The notes: generated by a model from the letters alone, not told the origin. 31,994 bases of DNA from Deltaproteobacteria bacterium UBA2221 (GCA_002328485.1 DCUF01000083.1:49863-81856); one strand, 5' to 3'; counted from the stretch's first letter, positions 14,759 through 21,789 are shown. Program-made: numbers and translations.

Positions 14759-16090
14759 TTGAGTTTTGGTTCGTTCAAATTTCACCCTCAGATCTCAGCA
14801 AGCGTCGCGTCCCTCGGCTACATAACCCCGACCCCCATACAGAAACAGGCAATTCCGCCGGTCCTTTCCGGCAAGGACGTGATGGGTCTCGCCCAGACCG
14901 GGACAGGCAAAACAGCGGCTTTCGTACTGCCGATCCTGGAGCGTCTCCTCCCCGGGCCACGGGGCAGGGTCCGAAGCCTCATCATTGCGCCCACGCGAGA
15001 ACTGGCGGAACAGATTCACGTGTCTATAGGAGAACTGGCCCGCAACACCCAGATTACCAGTTGCGCCATCTACGGCGGGGTGGGGGTAAACCCGCAGATC
15101 CAGAAACTGCGGAGCGGCGTTGACGTTGTCGTGGCGTGTCCCGGCCGTTTACTCGACCATCTTGGTCAGAAAACGATCGATCTTTCACATCTGGAAGTCC
15201 TCGTTCTTGACGAGGCGGATCGGATGATGGACATGGGCTTTCTGCCCGATGTCCGGCGAATCATCAAGCAATTGCCCCTGAAGCGCCAGACCCTAATGTT
15301 TTCGGCCACCATGCCCGAGGATATACGAAGGCTCACCGGCGAAGTGCTCCGCGACCCGGTTACGGTAAAAGTGGATCATGCTGCACCTGCAAACACCGTG
15401 TCCCATGCCCTTTATCCTGTTGCGCAGCATCTCAAGACCGCCCTTCTCATGGAACTGTTGAGACAGACCGATACGGAATCGATCTTGATCTTCACGCGGA
15501 CCAAATACAGGGCCAAGCGTATCGGCCAGCAGCTTGAGAAGGCAGGGTATAAAGCCGCTTCGCTTCAAGGAAATCTCTCCCAAAACAGGCGTCAGGACGC
15601 CCTTGACGGTTTCCGAAACGGTTCCTACCAGATCCTGGTGGCCACCGATATCGCGGCCCGCGGTATAGACGTCCTGAGCATATCCCATGTCATCAACTAC
15701 GATATGCCGGACACGACCGACGCCTACACACATCGCATCGGGCGGACCGGCCGTGCCGCAAAGACCGGCGACGCCTTCACCTTCGTCACCAGGGAGGATG
15801 AGCCTTTGGTCAGAAGCATCGAGCAGGTGCTCGGCTCTACCATCGAACGGCGGACACTGCAGAATTTCGATTACGAAAAGGCGCCACCCGCACGGGATAC
15901 CGAATTTGCACGTCCACCTCGCGAGCCTCAGCGCAGCCGGCCGGCCAAAAAGCCTGTGCAACCCGAAGCGCGCATGGATAAGGGTGCCGTGCCAAAGTCG
16001 AATCAACGCCCCGTACAGCCGCCCCAGAGTCGCACCGGCAAGGCAGGGGTCAAGACCTTTTCGCCCTCAGCAAAGCGACGGAGCCGATAA
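14759..16090 (+). CDS. rhlE: DEAD-box ATP-dependent RNA helicase, RhlE-like
   Basis: 443 residues from TTG 14759; the site AGAAGGAAGG at 14745-14754 supports this unusual start, and the protein begins with SFGSFKFHPQI as RhlE proteins do. Motifs in order: Q-motif (YITPTPIQKQAIP), motif I AQTGTGKT at about residues 45-52, PTRELAEQ, the DEAD box (VLDEADRMMDMGF), motif III SAT, then the second RecA domain with ILIFTRTKYRAKRI, VATDIAARGID and HRIGRTGRA. The C-terminal 70 residues are basic, proline- and arginine-rich and probably disordered, assisting RNA binding. Function: ATP-dependent remodelling of RNA duplexes in ribosome assembly or mRNA turnover. It appears to be transcribed alone. Confidence 0.95.
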   Translation: MSFGSFKFHPQISASVASLGYITPTPIQKQAIPPVLSGKDVMGLAQTGTGKTAAFVLPILERLLPGPRGRVRSLIIAPTRELAEQIHVSIGELARNTQITSCAIYGGVGVNPQIQKLRSGVDVVVACPGRLLDHLGQKTIDLSHLEVLVLDEADRMMDMGFLPDVRRIIKQLPLKRQTLMFSATMPEDIRRLTGEVLRDPVTVKVDHAAPANTVSHALYPVAQHLKTALLMELLRQTDTESILIFTRTKYRAKRIGQQLEKAGYKAASLQGNLSQNRRQDALDGFRNGSYQILVATDIAARGIDVLSISHVINYDMPDTTDAYTHRIGRTGRAAKTGDAFTFVTREDEPLVRSIEQVLGSTIERRTLQNFDYEKAPPARDTEFARPPREPQRSRPAKKPVQPEARMDKGAVPKSNQRPVQPPQSRTGKAGVKTFSPSAKRRSR

Positions 16091-16513
16091 ACTGCACCGC
16101 CCTGGCCGCCGAGATAGGCGTCTCGCCCGGCATTGTAGCCGGTCGCTACTGTTTGAGAGAACATACAGATTGGTATGCGTCGGCCTTAAGCCGACGAGTT
16201 CCTTGCCCCCTCATTGAAGGTCACAAAGTTATAATCGAATGGCCCGCCGGGTCCGCCCAGATTGAGGGGGGCCAACGACCAACCGGAAGCCCTGGAAATG
16301 GCTTTGAATGAGGTCTATCATCGGTGAGATGAACTGGGAACATTGGCCTGCTCTCAGTTGAGCACCGGGAAGAGGTAACCTCGCACTCGGCTTCCCTCAT
16401 GGTTATCGGCCATGAATTGTGTGTTACCTCCCCCGGTCGAATGTGATATGGTTATATCCATCCCGCGGCGGCAGTGGCGACCGTTGGAAAATCCCGCAGA
16501 AGCAGGAGGTCTC
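16091..16513. other. 423-bp stretch between rhlE and ppnP
   Basis: It holds the possible ImmA/HigA remnant, a 7-bp hairpin at 16178-16196 (CGTCGGC, loop CTTAA, GCCGACG) that may terminate rhlE although its following bases (AGTTCCTTGCC) are only weakly U-rich, and a spaced pair of inverted GAGGTAAC/GTTACCTC octamers around 16372-16430. The ppnP promoter should be near 16440 but I cannot define it. Confidence 0.4.
16093..16311 (+). pseudogene. Possible remnant of an XRE/ImmA (HigA-type) C terminus
   Basis: Directly after the rhlE stop, in another frame, the DNA reads ALAAEIGVSPGIVAGRY, then REHTDWY, before degenerating and stopping at 16311. This resembles the C-terminal motif of ImmA/IrrE-linked and HigA-type proteins (A-x-x-L-G-I-x-P-G-I-V-V-G-R-L-Q-H-E). 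There is no start codon, ribosome binding site or N-terminal domain. I read it as the tail of a lost toxin-antitoxin gene; the similarity covers only about 17 residues. Confidence 0.35.
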
Positions 16514-16789
16514 GTGAATCACAACGTCTATTTCGAAGGGAAGGTCCAAAGTTTGTCACTTGAGACTGCAGCAGGAAAAGCCACGGTGGGGGTCATTACG
16601 CCGGGCACCTACGCCTTCTCTACGTCGACAGAAGAGCGCATGGTCATTACCTCTGGAACCCTTGGGGTGAAGCTGCCCGGGGGAGATTGGCAACAGATGG
16701 CCGAGGGGAAACAGTTCATTGTGGCGGCCAACCAGACATTTGAGGTTGAAGCAAAACAGGACGTTTCCTACATCTGTTACTACAAATAG
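16514..16789 (+). CDS. ppnP: Pyrimidine/purine nucleoside phosphorylase (DUF1255 family)
   Basis: 91 residues from GTG 16514. AGGAGG at 16504-16509 decides this start over an upstream in-frame ATG at 16412, and the length matches the family (E. coli PpnP has 94). The single cupin barrel is recognisable: VYFEGKVQSL, KATVGVITPGTYAFST, EERMVITSGTLGVKLPG, W-QQMAEGKQFIVAANQTFEVEA and the terminal SYICYYK. PpnP reversibly phosphorolyses many nucleosides to free base and ribose-1-phosphate, so it should serve nucleoside salvage in the cytoplasm. The YaiI/YqxD gene follows 46 bases later on the same strand and may be cotranscribed; in enterobacteria the two genes (yaiE and yaiI) are also close on the chromosome. 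Confidence 0.93.
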   Translation: MNHNVYFEGKVQSLSLETAAGKATVGVITPGTYAFSTSTEERMVITSGTLGVKLPGGDWQQMAEGKQFIVAANQTFEVEAKQDVSYICYYK

Positions 16790-16835
16790 GCTTTATCCTG
16801 GTTTCCTGGATCGATCTCTTTCAAAGGACACCTCT

Positions 16836-17291
16836 GTGACGAACATATATGTCGATGCTGACTCAAGTCCTGTGAAGAACGAGACGATCCGGGTAGCCAA
16901 ACGGTACGGCCTCAAGGTCTATCTCGTCTGTAACCGCCAAATCCGTCTGCTGGACGAGCCATCCGTTGAAGTGATAGTGGTGAATGACGATTTAGATGCA
17001 GCGGACAACTGGATTGCGGAACACATAACCGAGAACGATGTGGCAGTCTCAGCCGATGTTCCCCTTGCCGCCAGGTGCATCAAAAAAGGTGCCAGAGTCC
17101 TGGACCCCAAGGGGCGTATCTTTACGGAGGATTCAATCGGAGAGGCCCTGGCGAACAGGGACATCATGACTTTCCTGCGGGACAACGGAGCTATGACCGG
17201 CGGGCCGCCACCCTACCAGAAGCGTGACCGCTCCCGCTTCCTGCAGCGTCTTGATGATCTCATCCAGGCGCTGCGCAGAGCAAAGAGCTGA
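16836..17291 (+). CDS. YaiI/YqxD (DUF188) family protein
   Basis: 151 residues from GTG 16836 with AAAGGA upstream; earlier in-frame codons overlap ppnP and do not look coding. The N terminus NIYVDADSSPVKNE is the family hallmark (I-x-V-D-A-D-A-C-P-V-K), though the usual Cys is Ser here. VNDDLDAADNWIAEHITENDVAVSADVPLAARCIKKGA contains the conserved D-x-A-D and T-x-D-x-x-L-A motifs of this NYN/PIN-like fold, and GRIFTEDSIGEALANRD and the GGPPPYQKRDRSRFLQRLD tail are typical. The PIN-like fold suggests a nuclease, but no activity is established for the family. Length is normal. It is probably cotranscribed with ppnP. Confidence 0.93.
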   Translation: MTNIYVDADSSPVKNETIRVAKRYGLKVYLVCNRQIRLLDEPSVEVIVVNDDLDAADNWIAEHITENDVAVSADVPLAARCIKKGARVLDPKGRIFTEDSIGEALANRDIMTFLRDNGAMTGGPPPYQKRDRSRFLQRLDDLIQALRRAKS

Positions 17292-17465
17292 CAAGACCTC
17301 ATGGTCGATCGCACTTCAAAGGGGTTGCGGCATGGCCACCCGCAGTGAGCAAGCTCGGATAGCAGTAATAGCGGGCACCGTGCGTCCACAGCACGGTCGC
17401 AACCGGCAATTATGGGTACTATCCACAGCCAGCAATTCTCATCTTTGGCCTGTTATTCCTCCTAA

Positions 17466-17680
17466 TCCCCGCGTACCAAGAGAAAGCTTGTTAAAACTGC
17501 TAGAAACGGTGCCGCCGGAGAGTTCACGCTCTCCGATTTAGAACGCTTTTGCCCAGGCGTGACCCAAAAATGATCCGAGAAATCTTGCGAAGTCTTCAAA
17601 CGGCTGGTGAGGTCGCGGGTATCGGTCGTGGTCCAGGCGCTCTGTGGAAGAAAAGAGGTAGTAGCTCTAAAAAAGGGTGA
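17466..17680 (+). pseudogene. Frameshifted C-terminal winged-helix fragment, Fic-protein type
   Basis: A frame without start codon reads GEFTLSDLERFCPGVTQK and meets TGA at 17571. Moving one base within the A5 run at 17566-17570 continues MIREILRSLQTAGEV, then GIGRGPGALWKKRG, to a stop at 17680. Joined, the two halves resemble the small DNA-binding-like domain at the C terminus of Fic-family and related proteins (D-L-E-R-x-C-P-x-V-S-x-x-M-I-R-x-V-L). The rest of such a gene is missing, so this is a remnant. The family call rests on memory of the motif. Confidence 0.45.
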
Positions 17681-17872
17681 TAAAGAGGGTAATGAAGCCT
17701 GAGACCAGACCATTCCCTGAAATAAAAAACCGGCGGGCGTTTTCTGAAGCCACGGTCGCGAATGAAGGAAGAACTAAAGAACCTCCCCCCGGATGTGCAA
17801 GCTGAATCGGAAAGTTCGGGCTACTCAGCACCCAGATCCCTTAACCTGGGTTTGACCTCAAGTCGCTGGAAC

Positions 17873-17903
17873 AAAAAACGGGGGGACTTCACAGTCCCCC
17901 CGT
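17873..17903 (-). terminator. Intrinsic terminator of groESL
   Basis: On the minus strand an 11-bp perfect stem (ACGGGGGGACT with AGTCCCCCCGT), a 4-base loop and a T6 tract lie 31 bases after the groEL stop codon. This is a textbook rho-independent terminator. Confidence 0.92.
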
Positions 17904-17933
17904 TCGGTTATTGTCCTATGTTTGGCCGGCCGG

Positions 17934-19598
17934 TTAGTACATACCGCCCATGCCGCCCATACCGCCCATGCCACCCATTCCTCCCATACCGCCTCCCGGA
18001 GGCATACCCATAGGGGCTTTATCGGCCGGTTTCTCGGCGATCATGCACTCGGTCGTCAGAAGGAGGGCTGCGACGGAAGCGGCGTTCTGCAGGGCTGTCC
18101 GGGCCACCTTCGTCGGATCGATGATGCCGGCATCCTGCATGTCGTCGACGAAGACTTCCTTTCCCGCGTCGAACCCGAAATTACCCGTACCGTTCTTCAC
18201 CTTTTCAATGATGATAGAGCCGTCGTGGCCGGCATTGAGCGCAATCCAGCGCATGGGCTCTTCTATGGCCTTCTTCACGATCTGCACGCCAAACCGCTGT
18301 TCCCCTTCGAGGTTCAGCGCATTCAACTTCTCGATGGCCCTGATAAAGGCAACGCCGCCGCCCGGGATGATACCTTCCTCGACCGCCGCCTTTGTTGCAT
18401 TGAGGGCATCCTCTACGCGCGCCTTTTTCTCCTTCATTTCCGATTCGGTCGCTGCACCAACATTGATCACGGCTACGCCGCCAACCAGTTTTGCCAACCT
18501 CTCCTGGAGCTTCTCGCGATCATAATCGGATGTGGTCTCTTCGATCTGGGCCCTAATCTGTTTGACCCGGGCCTCAACAGCCGTCTTCTCGCCCGCGCCA
18601 TCCACGATGGTTGTATTGTCCTTATCGATAACGACTCTTTTTGCAGAGCCCAGGTCCTGAAGGCTCATGGACTCCATTTTGATGCCCAATTCCTCGGATA
18701 CCATCTGGCCGCCGGTGAGGATTGCGATATCCTCCAGCATTGCCTTTCTTCTGTCACCAAACCCCGGGGCCTTAACAGCGGCGATCTTCAAGGTGCCCCT
18801 CAGCTTGTTGACTACCAGGGTTGCCAAAGCTTCCCCTTCCACGTCTTCCGAAATGATCAGGAGAGTTCTTCCCATCTTGGCAACCTGCTCCAGAATAGGC
18901 AGCATATCTTTCATGTTACTGATCTTTTTCTCGTTGATGAGAATGACCGGCTCTTCGAGAACTACTTCCATCTTCTCGGGATTGGTCACGAAATAGGGAG
19001 AAAGGTAGCCTTTATCGAATTGCATGCCCTCGACGATGTCAAGGAAGGTCTCCGTACTCTTCGCCTCTTCTACCGTGATGACCCCTTCTTTTCCAACTTT
19101 GCCCATGGCCTCGGCAATAATATTGCCGATTGTCTCGTCGTTGTTGGCTGAAATGGTTCCCACCTGGGCAATCTCTTTCTGATCCTTGGTGGGTTTGGAG
19201 ATGCTTTTCAGTTCGGCAATGACAACCTCGACCGCTTTCTCGATGCCTCGCTTCAGCTCCATGGGGCTATTTCCGGCAGCCACCAACTTGGCCCCTTCCC
19301 TATAAATAGCCTGGGCAAGCACCGTGGCCGTGGTGGTGCCGTCGCCGGCGATATCAGAGGTTTTGCTTGCCACCTCTTTGACCATCTGGGCGCCCATGTT
19401 TTCGAACTTGTCGTCCAGCTCGATCTCCTTGGCTACGGTCACACCATCTTTGGTGATGGCCGGAGATCCGAACATCTTATCTATTATGACGTTTCTCCCT
19501 TTTGGTCCCAAGGTAACCTTTACCGCATCAGCAAGGGTGTTTACGCCCTTCAAGAGAGCCTCCCTTGCCTTCTGATCGTACTTGATATCTTTTGCCAT
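17934..19598 (-). CDS. groEL: Chaperonin GroEL (60 kDa)
   Basis: 554 residues from ATG 19598, with a GGGAGAAG ribosome binding site. It is full length for the family. The ATP site motifs are intact: KVTLGPKGRNVI near residue 28, AGDGTTTATVLAQAI (with the catalytic Asp of the D-G-T-T-T motif), VVEEGIIPGGGVAFIRAI near residue 405, and NAGHDGSIIIEKV. The C terminus ends in repeated GGM units, which line the folding cavity. GroEL forms a double-ring tetradecamer that refolds proteins in the cytoplasm with GroES. The groES gene lies 19 bases upstream, so the two form the usual operon; the strong terminator follows directly. Confidence 0.98.
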   Translation of the reverse strand: MAKDIKYDQKAREALLKGVNTLADAVKVTLGPKGRNVIIDKMFGSPAITKDGVTVAKEIELDDKFENMGAQMVKEVASKTSDIAGDGTTTATVLAQAIYREGAKLVAAGNSPMELKRGIEKAVEVVIAELKSISKPTKDQKEIAQVGTISANNDETIGNIIAEAMGKVGKEGVITVEEAKSTETFLDIVEGMQFDKGYLSPYFVTNPEKMEVVLEEPVILINEKKISNMKDMLPILEQVAKMGRTLLIISEDVEGEALATLVVNKLRGTLKIAAVKAPGFGDRRKAMLEDIAILTGGQMVSEELGIKMESMSLQDLGSAKRVVIDKDNTTIVDGAGEKTAVEARVKQIRAQIEETTSDYDREKLQERLAKLVGGVAVINVGAATESEMKEKKARVEDALNATKAAVEEGIIPGGGVAFIRAIEKLNALNLEGEQRFGVQIVKKAIEEPMRWIALNAGHDGSIIIEKVKNGTGNFGFDAGKEVFVDDMQDAGIIDPTKVARTALQNAASVAALLLTTECMIAEKPADKAPMGMPPGGGMGGMGGMGGMGGMGGMY

Positions 19599-19617
19599 GG
19601 TATCTTCTCCCTTTTTC

Positions 19618-19908
19618 TTAGTCTTCGATTATTGCCAGAATGTCATCTTCCCTGAGGAGGATGTGCTCCTCGCCGTCAATTTTGATCTCCTGTCCAGCGT
19701 ATTTGCCGAAAAGGATTTTGTCGCCTACTTTCACTTCGAGCGCCACGATCTCTCCGTTATCGGTTACCCTGCCACTACCCACCGCAATCACACGGCCTTC
19801 CTGGGGTTTCTCTTTTGCGGCATCCGGAATGATGATGCCCCCCTTCGTCTTATCCTCTCCTTCGAGCCTTTTCACAACAATTCTGTCTTTGAGTGGTTTA
19901 ACCTTCAT
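19618..19908 (-). CDS. groES: Co-chaperonin GroES (10 kDa)
   Basis: 96 residues from ATG 19908 with AAAGGAG a short distance upstream. It matches the family from end to end: VKPLKDRIVVKRLEGEDKTKGGIIIPDAAKEKP includes the mobile loop (GGIIIP) that docks on GroEL; GRVIAVGSG, GDKILFGKYAGQEI and ILREDDILAIIED complete the beta barrel. It forms a heptameric lid for GroEL. I see no CIRCE inverted repeat (TTAGCACTC-N9-GAGTGCTAA) upstream, so HrcA control is not indicated. A TATAAT lies about 40 bases before the start, and three small genes on the same strand lie upstream; transcription may begin there as well. Confidence 0.98.
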   Translation of the reverse strand: MKVKPLKDRIVVKRLEGEDKTKGGIIIPDAAKEKPQEGRVIAVGSGRVTDNGEIVALEVKVGDKILFGKYAGQEIKIDGEEHILLREDDILAIIED

Positions 19909-19944
19909 TGCTCCGCGCTCCTTTCATTAGTTTTGGCTTCTGCA

Positions 19945-19950
19945 ATTATA
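19945..19950 (-). promoter_or_regulatory. Possible -10 element for groESL
   Basis: A perfect TATAAT on the minus strand lies 37 bases before the groES start codon. No good -35 hexamer occurs at 16-18 bases, so it may depend on another sigma factor or an activator, or be chance. Confidence 0.35.
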
Positions 19951-19969
19951 ACCCCAATTGCGCTGGCTT

Positions 19970-20149
19970 CTACACTTCCACCTGATAACCCAATTCAGTC
20001 AAAGCCTTATGAACCCCTTGAATGTTCTCGGCATTGTTTTCATCCGCATCTTTGAGTTCTTTCCCTATCTCCGACATTGATATCCTTCTTGTCGCCCGTT
20101 TATCGGCGACCGCAACCAATTCCTCAACCACTTCCCAAATATCGAACAT
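19970..20149 (-). CDS. 59-residue protein resembling sigma-70 region 1.1
   Basis: The start at ATG 20149 is fixed by GGAGGAG six bases before it. The protein is acidic and helical: MFDIWEVVEELVAVADKR, then RRISMSEIGKELKDAD, then NIQGVHKALTELGYQVEV. The pattern of a short helix, I-S-x-x-E-I, and a final L-x-E-L-G-x-x-V strongly recalls region 1.1 of primary sigma factors (L-T-x-x-E-I-N ... L-x-E-L-G-I-x-V), a small helical domain that blocks the promoter DNA channel. This is my visual match, not an established assignment. It sits 61 bases upstream of groES on the same strand and 95 bases downstream of the receiver gene. Confidence 0.7.
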   Translation of the reverse strand: MFDIWEVVEELVAVADKRATRRISMSEIGKELKDADENNAENIQGVHKALTELGYQVEV

Positions 20150-20244
20150 CTTCTCCTCCACTTGGTGTTCGCACCGTCGATGCCCTGTGCCTGACGCAGG
20201 CCCTTCACAAAAAGGACGGGCCATGATGTCTATATCGATTCAGC

Positions 20245-20634
20245 CTAGAGCCCACCTGCTTCTTCGTGCTTACCTGTAAGCGCGCTTTCTACCGTGCGGG
20301 CAAGATCGGTTATCGACAACGGTTTGAGACCGAACCACTGAATACCGGACCCTCGCGCGACGGACTGCGCTTGTCCCTCTGCACTGGCGAGAAGAATGAT
20401 GGGCAGGTTTGGGCGCACCTTGAAAAGTCTTTCTATCAAGAGAAATCCCGACATATCGGGCATGCCTAACTCGGTGATAACGAGGTCGAATTCTGTTGCG
20501 TCTCTGTAGAAGATAGCGAGAGCCGCATCGCCGCTCGTTTCCATCCGCACCTGATGCCCCATACCCTCAAGCATCCCCTTCACCGTCTCTGCTACCGCTA
20601 TGTCACCATCCACAAGGAGAACCCGTTTACCCAT
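20245..20634 (-). CDS. Single-domain response-regulator receiver with Glu at the phosphorylation site
   Basis: 129 residues from ATG 20634 (AGAGGTGG upstream), consisting of one receiver domain and a short tail. The five-strand layout is clear: RVLLVDGD (acidic site D9, with Gly10 in place of the second Asp), DLVITELGMPDMSG, PIILLASAEG (Ser84 switch residue) and FGLKPLSITDL (conserved Lys104). The residue normally phosphorylated, Asp in L-x-x-D-x-x-M-P, is Glu55 here. Glu at this place can mimic the phosphorylated state or make a receiver insensitive to kinases, so it may be constitutively active or signal by binding alone. No output domain or kinase gene is present. Its start overlaps the end of the upstream small gene by 8 bases, implying translational coupling. 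Confidence 0.9.
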   Translation of the reverse strand: MGKRVLLVDGDIAVAETVKGMLEGMGHQVRMETSGDAALAIFYRDATEFDLVITELGMPDMSGFLLIERLFKVRPNLPIILLASAEGQAQSVARGSGIQWFGLKPLSITDLARTVESALTGKHEEAGGL

Positions 20635-20929
20635 GGTCCACCTCTGTCTTTCTTTCCCCTGGCGATTCTTTGCGCGCAACACGGTTGGTCTTTTTCCAGG
20701 AGGACTGGTAGAAATCGATCGAGCTTGCCTCTCCTGTTTTTGTCCTGTAGATCTCGCATCGTCCGCGAGATATTGCGTCCAAAGGTATCGCACAATAGAT
20801 GGAGACGTAAATTCCCGGCGTTTTGGCCGCTACCTCTGCAACGTCTGGTTCAGTCAGGTCAGGGAGGAACGCTCCCCCACCGACAGTCAAGTGCATGGCT
20901 TTCAGGGCTTGCATCTTTCTCCCGATCAT
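20627..20929 (-). CDS. Small conserved-looking protein of unknown function
   Basis: 100 residues from ATG 20929, with AAGGAAGG six bases before the start. The sequence is mixed: MIGRKMQALKAMHLTVGGGAFLPDLTEP, then AAKTPGIYVSIYCAIPLDAIS and GRCEIYRTKTGEASSIDFY, ending in a basic tail. It has no signal peptide or membrane segment, and I do not recognise a family. The stop TAA lies inside the start of the receiver gene (8-base overlap), so the two are probably made together. The good ribosome binding site and coupling make it likely to be real. Confidence 0.6.
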   Translation of the reverse strand: MIGRKMQALKAMHLTVGGGAFLPDLTEPDVAEVAAKTPGIYVSIYCAIPLDAISRGRCEIYRTKTGEASSIDFYQSSWKKTNRVARKESPGERKTEVDHG

Positions 20930-20969
20930 AGGCCTTCCTTAAATCCGGACGATTTCCGTTTCGTAAGGA

Positions 20970-20999
20970 CGTTCGAACGCCTCCGAATACAGTATTCCG
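20970..20999. promoter_or_regulatory. Two adjacent dyads upstream of the receiver gene pair
   Basis: CGTTCGAACG (20970-20979) is a perfect palindrome, and CCGAATACAGTATTCCG (20983-20999) is a dyad with GAATAC/GTATTC arms around one base. They lie 41-70 bases before the small gene starting at 20929, a suitable place for operators, but I know no matching regulator. Confidence 0.35.
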
Positions 21000-21137
21000 T
21001 ACAATAATTCCTACTCAAGGGAGGCGCGACAGTGGAATTCTGAAGCACAATTCGGCGTCCTCCGGAGCTACCGACGAAATCCGGTTAGCTCAAAACCGTT
21101 CACTAGGAGAATTCTGATGAGAGTTAAGAAAACCAAC

Positions 21138-21171
21138 AAAAAAAGCCACAAAGCTTAAGAGTCTTTGCGGC
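21138..21171 (-). terminator. Intrinsic terminator on the minus strand with no obvious gene before it
   Basis: Read on the minus strand, GCCGCAAAG (21171-21163) pairs with CTTTGTGGC (21153-21145) with one mismatch, and is followed by T7 (21144-21138). No minus-strand gene ends just upstream; the nearest is the proline-repeat gene more than 700 bases away, so this may be left over from deleted DNA or end an unrecognised transcript. Confidence 0.6.
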
Positions 21172-21214
21172 CTTTATTACGGCAAAAACGTAAACTTATA
21201 CTATATAATGCTCA

Positions 21215-21245
21215 GAACCCATCGATAAAGTCAATCGATGGGTTC
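21215..21245 (+). repeat. 12-bp perfect hairpin before the IS256-type fragment, overlapping tRNA-like sequence
   Basis: GAACCCATCGAT (21215-21226), a 7-base loop, and ATCGATGGGTTC (21234-21245). It follows a TATAAT at 21204-21209 and lies about 95 bases before the transposase start, so it may shape the leader of that transcript. The 3' side continues GGGTTCGATTCCCGGCAGCG (21240-21259), which looks like the T arm and 3' end of a tRNA, but no complete tRNA can be folded. Confidence 0.55.
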
Positions 21246-21339
21246 GATTCCCGGCAGCGTATCATATGTTGTGTCACAGAGAGAAGATCGGGTACCTTCC
21301 CATAAAAGAACGACCAAATTCTTGTTAAAGGAGGTACCC

Positions 21340-21789
21340 ATGGAGAAACAAGCTGTTACCAGGACTCTACCAGAAGCAGTGAGGGTGATCAAGGAAATGA
21401 ATCTGGGATCGGCAGAGGAATGGACCGGTGATTACCGGGAGACAGCGAGGACCACCGTTGCGAATGTGTTAAAGGAGCAGATGGAGAAACGTGTTGCGAG
21501 CCATCTTTCCCGGGTCTTTCAAAAAGGGATTCCAGACAGGAGAAACGGAAGCCACATCCGTCACGTCCTGACAGAGCTGGGCACGATTATCCTTTCCATA
21601 CCCCGAACCCGGCTCTTCAGCCCCAAGGGCATCATTGCCGCCTACACCAGGCGTATCCGCGAAATCGATCACCTTATCATCGCCTGTTTTCTTCTGGGCC
21701 TATCAACAAGAAAGGTCGGCGTTGCCCTCTGTGGCCTTTTGGGAGAACAGATCAGCCCACAGACCGTAAGCAGGGTCCTCCCTCAGTGA
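21340..21789 (+). pseudogene. IS256-family transposase, N-terminal fragment
   Basis: 149 residues from ATG 21340, supported by AAAGGAGGT just upstream. The sequence follows Transposase_mut proteins: an N-terminal helical part, RRNGSHIRHVLTELGTIILSIPRTR (compare R-R-N-G-Y-x-x-R-x-x-x-T-x-x-G-x-x-x-L-x-V-P-R), then IIACFLLGLSTRKVGVALCGLLG and ISPQTVSRVLPQ, where a TGA and TAG end the frame. Full-length family members have about 400 residues; the catalytic DDE domain with its first Asp should begin just after this point and is absent in all frames of the following 100 bases. The element is therefore inactive by itself. The end at 21789 is probably a deletion or junction. Confidence 0.85.

Larger units (their letters stand above)
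17292..17933. other. 642-bp stretch between the YaiI gene and groEL
   Basis: The two flanking genes converge. The stretch holds a frameshifted fragment at 17466-17680 and the groEL terminator at 17873-17903; in the rest (17292-17465 and 17681-17870) I see no gene, repeat or RNA. Its composition is more AT-rich than its neighbours, consistent with acquired and decaying DNA. Confidence 0.5.
20930..21339. other. 410-bp stretch with dyads, a terminator and a long hairpin
   Basis: The stretch separates the minus-strand gene run from the IS256-type fragment. It contains the two dyads at 20970-20999, a minus-strand terminator at 21138-21171, a plus-strand TATAAT at 21204-21209 and the 12-bp hairpin at 21215-21245 (separate entries). 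I see no gene in it. Confidence 0.5.

Noticed and set aside
15293..16006. 237-codon minus-strand frame
   Set aside because: It is antisense to the rhlE-type helicase gene, whose motifs are complete.
17922..19151. 409-codon open frame on the plus strand
   Set aside because: It is antisense to groEL, which is certain; the translation is His/Gly/Leu-rich with no family resemblance and arises from GC-rich codon bias.
19909..20000. CIRCE element expected upstream of groESL
   Set aside because: No TTAGCACTC/GAGTGCTAA repeat is present between groES and the upstream gene.
21240..21259. tRNA gene suggested by GGTTCGATTCCCGG
   Set aside because: No acceptor, D or anticodon arms can be folded upstream and the T stem pairs for only three to four bases; it is at most a tRNA 3'-end remnant.
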